From Oscillospiraceae bacterium (GTDB taxonomy: Bacteria > Bacillota > Clostridia > Oscillospirales > CAG-272), in NCBI GenBank assembly GCA_009779295.1, contig WREN01000015.1, forward strand, positions 1 through 16,262: a stretch of DNA of 16,262 nt, written 5' to 3'. The position numbers were made by a program, and so were the translations under genes. Below are positions 1-6,801 of the stretch, in pieces. The notes beneath the pieces are model-generated. The model searched no databases. It saw only the letters and a list, made by a program, of their open reading frames with translations, and was not told the origin of the DNA. How positions within the stretch are numbered: position 1 is the stretch's first letter; each line of letters starts with the position of its first letter.

Positions 1-62
1 CGTACTTCCTCTTGCTCTTTGGGGCTTAATTTTCGTATTTCATAGTTTAATTCCTTTTCCAT
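1..62 (-). CDS. Possible 5' end of a divergent gene, cut by the window edge
   Basis: Reading the minus strand from an ATG at 62-60, the frame stays open to the window edge and gives about 20 residues starting MEKELNYEIRKLSPKEQEEV. The charged, helix-forming sequence looks like the start of a real protein, and such openings occur in GNAT acetyltransferases, but 20 residues cannot assign a family. The ribosome site is weak (AAGATAAG upstream of the ATG). A second minus-strand ATG at 43 has a better AAAGGA but reads a stop after five codons. Low confidence. Confidence 0.35.
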   Translation of the reverse strand, partial: MEKELNYEIRKLSPKEQEEV

Positions 63-190
63 ATTTCTTATCTTAACACTTCTTTTTGAACTCCGAATGA
101 CTTTATCGCCGGGTTAATACCAATAAACCTGAAATGTGTCGTACATTTTTTGTGTTGAGTGTAACTTTTGTATGAATAATTAATAAACAC
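63..190. other. Intergenic stretch with no recognised gene
   Basis: This AT-rich stretch lies between the possible leftward gene and the zinc-ribbon operon promoter. I see no open frame with a ribosome site, no RNA gene and no clear terminator. It probably holds the promoter of the leftward gene, but I could not pick out a convincing -35/-10 pair. Confidence 0.4.
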
Positions 191-219
191 TTGACATTAT
201 TCGTAATAATTAATATAAT
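191..219 (+). promoter_or_regulatory. Consensus sigma-A promoter of the zinc-ribbon operon
   Basis: TTGACA at 191-196 and TATAAT at 214-219 are separated by exactly 17 bases, a perfect match to the housekeeping consensus. Transcription should start near 226, giving an AT-rich leader of about 135 bases before the first gene at 361. Because both elements are perfect, control is likely by repression; the spacer holds operator-like symmetry. Confidence 0.8.
201..215. promoter_or_regulatory. Zur/Fur-family-like operator overlapping the promoter
   Basis: The 15-mer TCGTAATAATTAATA overlaps the spacer and the first two bases of the -10. The Bacillus subtilis Zur box is known as TCGTAATNATTACGA (7-1-7 symmetry); 12 of the 14 defined positions match here. 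An overlapping inverted repeat, ATTATT-CGT-AATAAT (196-210), also fills the spacer. Zinc-dependent repression of an operon full of zinc ribbons would make sense, but the region is very AT-rich and the match is not proof. Confidence 0.4.
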
Positions 220-360
220 AATATCAAATTCAAGAATATGGTTCTATATCTGAGAGTATTTTTAATTGAAAATTACCTTGCCCGTATTGCAGTATTCTTT
301 CTACATTACTTACTAAACAATGTCTATTTATCGACAAAATTAAATAAAGGGGATTATAAC

Positions 361-777
361 ATGACCTTTGATGAAATGAAAGCAAAAATCGAAGAAATAA
401 CCGGTCAGATTTCCGAGCTCGAGCAAACCGAGCTTACGCTCTGTGCCGAACTTGGCAAAAAAATAATACCTGAGCTTGCGCAGGACAGCGAACACGCTCC
501 TCTTGTCTGGAAAATCAATGAAGCAATCGAAAAAAGGGCCGGGCTTAACCGGGAAAAAAATTCATTGAATGAGGAATACCAAAAGCAAATCAAAGCGTGT
601 ACCTGCTTTTACTGCGGTACGATCAATAATGTGGGTTCCGCTTTCTGTGAAGAGTGCGGGAAAAAACTTGGTGAACTTCCGCCGGGGTATTGTACAGGAT
701 GCGGCTGGCAAAACGGTCCCGACATGAATTTTTGCGGAAAATGCGGCTCGAAGCTGTCTAAAGCCGAACCGCAATGA
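361..777 (+). CDS. Soluble coiled-coil protein with two C-terminal zinc ribbons
   Basis: A 138-residue protein with no signal peptide or membrane segment, so probably cytoplasmic. Residues 1-78 are charged and heptad-like and should form a helical hairpin or coiled coil. Two CxxC...CxxC zinc ribbons follow: C82, C85, C96, C99 and C111, C114, C125, C128. The start is the ATG at 361, eight bases after AAGGGG. An in-frame ATG at 238 would add 41 residues but has no ribosome site and lies just after the expected transcription start. It leads the operon and shares ribbons with three later membrane proteins, so it may be their soluble partner; that is inference. No enzymatic motif is visible and the exact function is unknown. 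Confidence 0.85.
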   Translation: MTFDEMKAKIEEITGQISELEQTELTLCAELGKKIIPELAQDSEHAPLVWKINEAIEKRAGLNREKNSLNEEYQKQIKACTCFYCGTINNVGSAFCEECGKKLGELPPGYCTGCGWQNGPDMNFCGKCGSKLSKAEPQ

Positions 778-892
778 GCTGCGTATATAACGTTCCCGCG
801 TAATACGGGACGGTTCATATCCATATTGAGCGTTTTATCAAGCGGATATACACAAAGAAGCAGTTAAAATCCAAACACGGGAGGATGAGCAC
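778..892 (+). other. Intra-operon spacer, no terminator
   Basis: The 115 bases between the first two genes hold only a weak hairpin (TCCCG at 794-798 with CGGGA at 806-810) that lacks a T-run, and the ribosome site GGGAGG at 879-884 for the next gene. I see no promoter, so transcription probably reads through. Confidence 0.4.
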
Positions 893-3868
893 ATGGCATT
901 TTGTACAAACTGCGGCGCGCAGATTAAAGACGGTGTGAAATTCTGCGCTTCCTGCGGACAGGCACAGACACAAACCTCCGTGCCTCCGCCCGTGCGGCAA
1001 AAGGAAAATATACAACCGCAGCAACAGCTGTCTCACGTGCCGAACGCGCTTGTTAATAAAAAAATCAACCCTCTACTTATTATCGGAGGTGTTGTCGGCG
1101 TGATGGTTATCGTGCTTATAATCGTGGTGATATTTACAAACGTATTCGGTATTTTGAATAAAACGGACGGATTCGCCGGTATCATTACGGGCGGGAATCT
1201 GAAAGGAACCAACGCAGGATCCGGCGGCGTAAACACCTATGAGATTTTCGGCGATGGCAATCTCATCAGTATGCCGCAGCGCCTGAAAGCAAAGTCGTCC
1301 CCGGACGATGGTATATCTATCGCCGCTTTGGTAGGTCCGTGGAAAGGTTATCGCAACAGCGTCACTACCGAATACGGCTTTTCCGACGATGGATATTTTT
1401 ATAAAAATGTCACGATAACGCATGCGCATTTGAATTCGACTTATCATTCCGGTTATTATTCCGGCAACTATTATTATTACGGTTACTGGACATACAACAC
1501 GACTTATACGTATACATATCTGGACACCGTCGTCGGCGAATACAGGGTGAAGGGCGGCGTTCTTGAGTTCTTTCATATATTTACCACCGAGCGCACTATT
1601 TTTGATGATGACTGGTTTTACGGGAAAATGCGTTCCGCAAGTATCGGGCAGTTACAGAGCAGAGCCAACAGCGCCAGATATAACGATGATGTTTTGATGG
1701 AATTTGAGTTTATCAACACCGCCCGCATAAGATTGCGCACCGAAAGCGAAGATATGGATCTTTTCTGGGATATAAAAGACGACCCGCACAACGTCCCGAT
1801 ACCCAAACATGAAATTCCGCCGGTAGACTGGCCCGAAAAAGCGCTTTCCCCGGATATGCCCAAGTTTGATAGCAAGGGACGGTTCCGCGAGGCAAGCCTG
1901 AGTTATTCCGGTGACGACAAGAATATCAAAGCTGAGTTTAAGACTATAACCGTCGTAGTAGATAAAACCGACGCTTTATCCGAAATCGCCGCTTACGGGA
2001 AAAGCCTCAGAAACAGCGGATGGTGGGTGGATGATTATGAATTGAACAGCGAGTCGTCATACCTGAGCTACGAATCCCGCAAAGGTATGTTCAAGCTGAG
2101 TATAAGCAACGGCAGGGGTAGCGGTACAAGCGATGACACCGTCGTCATAGAATCGAATAAATATCCGGCAGGGGTGTGGCCTGCCTCATGGTCTAAGGCA
2201 ACCCTTGATGCGCCTGACAATTCGGTTATCGTCGGCGATTTCAACCCCAAAAAAGACGAAAATAACAAAAACATTTACGAAACAGTCATCTTTGATAAGG
2301 TGAATGATAGCGGCGTCGCCGCTTATAAAAATAAACTCGCCGGCGCGGGGTTCAAAAAGCCGCAATACGGCTACGACGACTGGGATATGATGAAATATAT
2401 CCGGGTAGACGGCGATCTATATTTGGCCAGAGTGCAATTAAACAAGCACATGGACACCCTCAGCGCTTTTACTTATGATTTGAGTTATGTTGAAGACGGA
2501 GTATGGCCTGAAAGCTGGAAAAACTGCGGCTTGCCGGACCCGAATGGATATGAGACGATAGCGGGAGCAATCGACAAAGATAATTGGGATGAGAGGATGT
2601 CCGAGTACGGCTCTGAATATGTTTACGTCAAATTTTTAGGTTTAGACGCGAATAAAACGGAAGCGTATATGAACAAACTTAAATCATCCGGATTCATACC
2701 GGTCAAGGACTGGAACGGAAACGATACGGACGAATTGTATAATTACCTGCGGATAGAGGGCAGGATGATCCGGGTGGAAGTCAACCTTATGGGGAACGAA
2801 GACATAACCGAGATAAGATATATATTTAATTGTCACAGGGACGGCAAATGGCCTGATAACTGGTTGTCGGGCGGATTGCCCGCGCCGGAAAAATACGGGA
2901 CTATAATAGACGCCATTGATCTGGATAGGTGGAACGAAGACATCACACGCGAGTGGGGCGGGTCTGCGTATATCTATATCAAATATCTTGGAATGACTGC
3001 CGCCGACGTATCAAACTATATAACAAAACTGAAAAACGCGGGCTTTCAAGCAGTCAGGGATTGGAACGGAGAAGAAACAGACGAACTGTATAATTACCTG
3101 CGTATCGACGGTAAATTATACCGGATCTCAATCGAACAGCGCGAGAACAGAGAGCTGACGGAGTTCTGTTACAGATTCTATTACTATGAGGACGGCAAGT
3201 GGCCCAAAATCTGGCAGGACGGCGGTCTGTCCGCTCCCGACGGCAATATTGTAATAGTAGGCGCGATCGATATAGACGGATGGAACGAAGACATCGCAAG
3301 CGAATGGGGCGGGTCTGCGTATATGTATATCAAATATTTGGGAATGAGCAAAACCGACGTTGACAAATACGTCGCCAAACTCAAAACCGCAGGGTTCAAA
3401 CAAACAGAGAATGATTGGAGCGACGATTTGGAGCTTGTCAGTTACCTGCGCATCGACGGCAAGTTATATCGGATCGTAATCGAACAGCGTGAGAACAAAG
3501 AATTGACGGAATTCTATTACAGATTCTACTACTATGAGGACGGTGAATGGCCTTCTCAGTGGACGGCCGCAGGCGTCCCCGCGCCTTCATTCACGGCTAT
3601 GCCGGGCAAAATCGATATGTCAGAGTTCAACGAAAATCTTAACGACTGGGGCAGCTGTTCCGCGTATGTCAAACTGCTTGGCGCGAACCTGTACGACTAC
3701 GCAGCGACTCTCAGGAAAAACGGATTTACGGAACCCGAATATAGCTGGACTGACACCTGGGAGCTGAGCAAGAGGATCCGGATAAACGGACGAGAGGTCA
3801 ATGTTACCATAGAGGACAGAAACAACAAAGAAATTCCCGAAATCTATATCTACTTCAGAAGCGAATAA
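893..3868 (+). CDS. Large zinc-ribbon membrane protein with six extracellular repeats
   Basis: A 991-residue protein. An N-terminal zinc ribbon (C4, C7, C18, C21) is followed by a Pro/Gln-rich linker, then one membrane helix (about 58-81) preceded by lysines, which puts the ribbon inside and the rest outside. Residues 146-295 look like a small beta-barrel (G-x-W opening, YGFSDDGYFY, GEYRVKGG, beta-rich end), similar in pattern to lipocalin-like domains, with a Tyr-rich stretch at 160-216. Six tandem repeats then run to the C terminus; each opens with a WP signature (W313, W429, W538, W653, W770, W886). The plan resembles the YvbJ/TcaA class of Firmicutes envelope proteins (known family architecture). 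A sensor or binding role at the cell surface is inference. Start: ATG 893, eight bases after GGGAGG. Confidence 0.88.
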   Translation: MAFCTNCGAQIKDGVKFCASCGQAQTQTSVPPPVRQKENIQPQQQLSHVPNALVNKKINPLLIIGGVVGVMVIVLIIVVIFTNVFGILNKTDGFAGIITGGNLKGTNAGSGGVNTYEIFGDGNLISMPQRLKAKSSPDDGISIAALVGPWKGYRNSVTTEYGFSDDGYFYKNVTITHAHLNSTYHSGYYSGNYYYYGYWTYNTTYTYTYLDTVVGEYRVKGGVLEFFHIFTTERTIFDDDWFYGKMRSASIGQLQSRANSARYNDDVLMEFEFINTARIRLRTESEDMDLFWDIKDDPHNVPIPKHEIPPVDWPEKALSPDMPKFDSKGRFREASLSYSGDDKNIKAEFKTITVVVDKTDALSEIAAYGKSLRNSGWWVDDYELNSESSYLSYESRKGMFKLSISNGRGSGTSDDTVVIESNKYPAGVWPASWSKATLDAPDNSVIVGDFNPKKDENNKNIYETVIFDKVNDSGVAAYKNKLAGAGFKKPQYGYDDWDMMKYIRVDGDLYLARVQLNKHMDTLSAFTYDLSYVEDGVWPESWKNCGLPDPNGYETIAGAIDKDNWDERMSEYGSEYVYVKFLGLDANKTEAYMNKLKSSGFIPVKDWNGNDTDELYNYLRIEGRMIRVEVNLMGNEDITEIRYIFNCHRDGKWPDNWLSGGLPAPEKYGTIIDAIDLDRWNEDITREWGGSAYIYIKYLGMTAADVSNYITKLKNAGFQAVRDWNGEETDELYNYLRIDGKLYRISIEQRENRELTEFCYRFYYYEDGKWPKIWQDGGLSAPDGNIVIVGAIDIDGWNEDIASEWGGSAYMYIKYLGMSKTDVDKYVAKLKTAGFKQTENDWSDDLELVSYLRIDGKLYRIVIEQRENKELTEFYYRFYYYEDGEWPSQWTAAGVPAPSFTAMPGKIDMSEFNENLNDWGSCSAYVKLLGANLYDYAATLRKNGFTEPEYSWTDTWELSKRIRINGREVNVTIEDRNNKEIPEIYIYFRSE
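1829..3865 (+). repeat. Six tandem ~115-residue domain repeats inside the coding region
   Basis: Repeat openings at W313, W429, W538, W653, W770 and W886 are 116, 109, 115, 117 and 116 residues apart; the last copy has 105 residues. The consensus order is: WPxxW with a Gly/Pro turn, an acidic W/F-N-E strand, YVK/YIKYLG, a helix Y-x-x-K-L-K-x-(A/S)-GF, then Y-LRIDGK and an acidic beta hairpin. Copies 4 and 5 are also very similar as DNA: an exact 20-base match starts at 2954 and again at 3305, a 351-base period. The first two copies are the most diverged. Confidence 0.85.
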
Positions 3869-3892
3869 AAAAATTAAACGGAGGAATTGTGT

Positions 3893-4774
3893 ATGAAAAT
3901 GAAAAGGATAATGCCCGTGTTCGCGGCGGTGAAATGTAAAATACCCCTGATGTGCCTTGTTTTGGCACTCACGTTGACGTTCACGGTATTTCTGCAGCTG
4001 GTATCCGTCACGGCGTCAAACAGGCAATCTGTACAGGAATCTCTGGATAAAACCTCCGGGGCGTTAGCCGCCGCCGAACCGATTTACCAGAGGCTTCGGG
4101 AGATAATAGCGGAAGAGATCATCGCTATGGACTTAGAGGACGAAACCGATACCGATATTGCCGGGTCCGAAGCAGGTTATGAGGAACTTAATGGTTATTC
4201 AAAGCAATTGGACGGTCTCATATCCGGTCTGAATGACCTCTCCGATGATCCGAACACCAGCGATGGCAAAACTGTACGCGCGGCGAGGGAATATTTATCT
4301 ATGCTCCGCAACATGACGGCTGACCTGAGCGAATTGGTTCGATACGCCATTGATGTATATTACGCCATCGAGCCTATGGGTATGATGGACGAGGATACCG
4401 ACGAGTTTGAGGTTCTCGCGGAAGCTATATGGACAGGCTGCGAAACGACGAGAATTATGATGACAGAACTCAAACCGCCTTCTTATCTGACCATCACCCA
4501 TAACGATATGATAGCGAGGATTACGGAATTCCGGGATTTCGGCGAGGATTTCTATATAGCGTGCTATATGGACGACCCGCTGCGCATGTACTCCTGCGTC
4601 TACCGTATGAACCGTATTATAAGGATGTTTAACATTTGCGATGAAAATCTCACCGCCGACATGGAGCTTCAATTCATACAGGCCGAGCGTCGGATTAACG
4701 GACCTATCGCCCAGCTTCACGGCGAACTGACAAAAAATCTGGAATTGCTTAAAAACGCGCAAGGGAGGGGTTAA
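3893..4774 (+). CDS. Membrane-anchored helical extracellular protein, unknown function
   Basis: A 293-residue protein with a basic N terminus and one hydrophobic segment (about 17-40) that acts as a signal peptide or anchor. The rest is acidic and almost wholly helical, with several long amphipathic helices suggesting an extracellular helical bundle. I recognise no family and see no lipobox. A TTG at 3887 is in frame but only two bases from GGAGG (3880-3884); the ATG at 3893, eight bases away, is the better start. The gene follows its neighbour after 24 bases, and its stop overlaps the next start (TAATG), so it is probably translated together with the transglutaminase-like protein. It is one of two anchored operon products lacking a zinc ribbon and may partner the next gene product. 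Confidence 0.8.
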   Translation: MKMKRIMPVFAAVKCKIPLMCLVLALTLTFTVFLQLVSVTASNRQSVQESLDKTSGALAAAEPIYQRLREIIAEEIIAMDLEDETDTDIAGSEAGYEELNGYSKQLDGLISGLNDLSDDPNTSDGKTVRAAREYLSMLRNMTADLSELVRYAIDVYYAIEPMGMMDEDTDEFEVLAEAIWTGCETTRIMMTELKPPSYLTITHNDMIARITEFRDFGEDFYIACYMDDPLRMYSCVYRMNRIIRMFNICDENLTADMELQFIQAERRINGPIAQLHGELTKNLELLKNAQGRG

Positions 4775-6129
4775 TGGTGTTTTGCGAAGAATGCGGCGCT
4801 CAATTAAAAGAAGGCGCGAAGTTTTGCGCGGTCTGCGGGGCGAAAACAAAACCCAATGAGCAGCAGGCTCAAAATAGCATAATGTCCGCGCAGCAGCAAT
4901 ACCAACCGCAACCGGTGAAAGAGAAAAAGAAAATGCCGGCGGGATTACTCGCTTTGATTATCGTTATCCCTATATTAATCGTACTGGCCGCCGGAGGATT
5001 CGGCGTTTATACTCTGTTTTTTAATAAACCGAACGATATAATATCCGAGGGGAAAATAACCGATCCCCTTGAATCTGTAAGCAAAAACGAACTTGTTCTT
5101 ACGGGTGACATAGAATTGCCTTACGTCAGTTATACATATCTGGACAAGAAACCGGAAGCGGTTATCGAGTTTACCGCCGTTGACAGCATATTCCCCTCTA
5201 ACTACCGCATGATGGATTCGTTGATTATATTTACGGGTTACAGCGACTACGGGGAACTCGACGTAATGATCGAGGTAGAGGTACCCGGATTCACTCAGCT
5301 TTACAAGCAAAAAATCACTTTGGGAAGGCAGGTCACGAAGCTGCGTATAATCCCGCCGCTCGTCACGGGCACAATCGATTTGAACATGGAAAAGACAGCG
5401 CAGTTAGTTTATTCCGTCACAGAAATTGACACGGGGAAAATACTTGTGCAGGAGAGCAAAAATCTCAAATTGTACAGTAAATTCGACATGGTATGGGGCG
5501 ACGAATACGATTGGGACGCCTATACCGACAACATTTTAGCGTGGATGACGCCCGATTCCCCGGAAATACTTCAGCTAAAGCGCGACGCGATAGATTATCT
5601 GGAGCTGATCTCGGACGGAGCGCTCAACGCCCTTCTCGGATATCAGGATTACAATTTTTTTGATCATGACTATTATAACACATGGGTGCAGGCTGTGGCG
5701 ATACAGGGAGCGATGAGCGACATCACGAAAGTGAGGTATAACAATTCTCATTTTTCTATGGACGCGCAGCAGAGGGTTAAGCTGCCAGCCGACACGTTAA
5801 ACTCAAAGAGCGGGCTGTGTATCGAAACCTCTCTTGTTATGGCGTCGGCGCTCCAATCGACGGGCATGCACGTCATGCTTATATTCCCTCCCGGACACGC
5901 GCAGGTGGCGGTAGAGGCGTGGCCCGGAACAGGGGATTATTTCCTTATCGAAACCACTGTGTTGCCGATGGCGCAGGATATGGATACATGGAATAACACG
6001 GTAATATTTTTAGATAGCGAAGATTGGCTCGGATATATAACCGGCGAAGGTTATTTTACATATGGACCGTGTTACATAGTGGACTGCGATCTTGGAGAAA
6101 AATTAGGCATCCGCGCCATGAGCAACTGA
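4774..6129 (+). CDS. Zinc-ribbon membrane protein with extracellular transglutaminase-like domain
   Basis: A 451-residue protein: zinc ribbon (C4, C7, C18, C21), Gln-rich linker, a KEKKK basic patch, one membrane helix (about 55-82), a beta-rich extracellular region (about 95-230), then a papain/transglutaminase-like domain. The domain shows SGLCIETSLVMASALQSTGM with candidate nucleophile C349, followed by GHAQVAVEAW with H375, and LIETT with E393 where the family usually has Asp. This order and spacing match bacterial transglutaminase-core proteins, which act as cysteine proteases or protein cross-linkers; activity is inferred. Start: ATG 4774, overlapping the previous stop; a GTG one codon later is also possible. 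GGAGG lies at 4764-4768. Its place in the operon suggests action on wall or surface proteins outside the membrane. Confidence 0.87.
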   Translation: MVFCEECGAQLKEGAKFCAVCGAKTKPNEQQAQNSIMSAQQQYQPQPVKEKKKMPAGLLALIIVIPILIVLAAGGFGVYTLFFNKPNDIISEGKITDPLESVSKNELVLTGDIELPYVSYTYLDKKPEAVIEFTAVDSIFPSNYRMMDSLIIFTGYSDYGELDVMIEVEVPGFTQLYKQKITLGRQVTKLRIIPPLVTGTIDLNMEKTAQLVYSVTEIDTGKILVQESKNLKLYSKFDMVWGDEYDWDAYTDNILAWMTPDSPEILQLKRDAIDYLELISDGALNALLGYQDYNFFDHDYYNTWVQAVAIQGAMSDITKVRYNNSHFSMDAQQRVKLPADTLNSKSGLCIETSLVMASALQSTGMHVMLIFPPGHAQVAVEAWPGTGDYFLIETTVLPMAQDMDTWNNTVIFLDSEDWLGYITGEGYFTYGPCYIVDCDLGEKLGIRAMSN

Positions 6130-6163
6130 AAACCAATTAAAAAGTTAAAAAGGAGTAAAAATT

Positions 6164-6751
6164 ATGAAAAAACTGATAGTATTAACACTTGTATTATGCC
6201 TGATGATGGCGTTCACAGCCTGCAAAAATGACAGCGGCGGCACTTCATACACACTGGGAAATCTGACAAAAAACATATTTGAGATAACGAAAAGCGGTAC
6301 GTACCGCATGGAAATCAGCATTACGGGCGAAGGCATAAACAGTGATTACGCCATATACGCGAAAGACGGCATGTTCGCGGTGGACATGGGTATGCGTATG
6401 ATATACAAAGACGGGAAATCATATATAGTCATGGACTCATTTGAGGCAGTAATGGTAGGGAACGAAGAACCTGACGAAGACATGACGAGGTTTCTGCCGG
6501 AAGAATCGACGCTTACGTATGTCGGCGAGGGTTCGGGCGAGTTCATGGGCAAAACGTACAAATACGACGAATATCTGACCGACAAAGGAACAAAGATGTA
6601 TTTTTACGTGGACGGCGGGATTTTCAAAGGAATACACACGATTGACGCGGACGGGAGTTTGACCGATATGGAGATCCTCGCGTTCGATCAGAACGTGCCT
6701 GACAGCGTGTTTGAGATACCGGCGAATTATGAAATGTTTGAGGAAGAATAG
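6164..6751 (+). CDS. Lipoprotein with LolA-like pattern, paralogous to the next gene's C-terminal domain
   Basis: A 195-residue protein with a typical lipoprotein signal peptide (MKKLIVLTLVLCLMMAFTAC; the modified cysteine would be C20). The mature part (about 30-195) has alternating beta hairpins, IYAKDGM, YKDGKSYIVMD, YVGEGSGEF, YFYVDGG and a final VPDSVFEIPANYE. That closing pattern recalls LolA/LppX-type half-barrel proteins that bind lipids, but this is a pattern-level guess. The same motifs, in the same order, occur in residues 258-422 of the protein encoded at 6802-8070, so the two domains share recent ancestry. Start: ATG 6164, eight bases after AAAGGAG, 34 bases past the previous stop. 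It probably sits on the outer face of the cytoplasmic membrane. Confidence 0.85.
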   Translation: MKKLIVLTLVLCLMMAFTACKNDSGGTSYTLGNLTKNIFEITKSGTYRMEISITGEGINSDYAIYAKDGMFAVDMGMRMIYKDGKSYIVMDSFEAVMVGNEEPDEDMTRFLPEESTLTYVGEGSGEFMGKTYKYDEYLTDKGTKMYFYVDGGIFKGIHTIDADGSLTDMEILAFDQNVPDSVFEIPANYEMFEEE

Positions 6752-6801
6752 AAGTGTTCTGAAACGCTGATGTAAAATAAAAAATTGGAGGAAGAACCAT
6801 A

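Noticed and set aside
238..360. Upstream in-frame ATG that would extend the first operon protein by 41 residues
   Set aside because: There is no ribosome site before 238, it lies within about 12 bases of the predicted transcription start, and the added residues are AT-driven and unlike the rest; the ATG at 361 has a good AAGGGG.
794..810. Hairpin TCCCG/CGGGA as a terminator after the first gene
   Set aside because: It has only a five-base stem and no T-run, so it is unlikely to stop transcription.
1073..1576. 167-residue minus-strand open frame
   Set aside because: It lies wholly inside the well-supported 893-3868 gene on the other strand, with no recognisable domain; treated as a shadow.
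1829..3865. CRISPR-like or noncoding DNA repeat array
   Set aside because: The periodicity (~345-351 bases) is in frame and conserved as protein; it is a coding domain repeat.
4295..4849. 184-residue minus-strand open frame
   Set aside because: It overlaps two coupled plus-strand genes, has no ribosome site or domain and an odd basic composition; a shadow.
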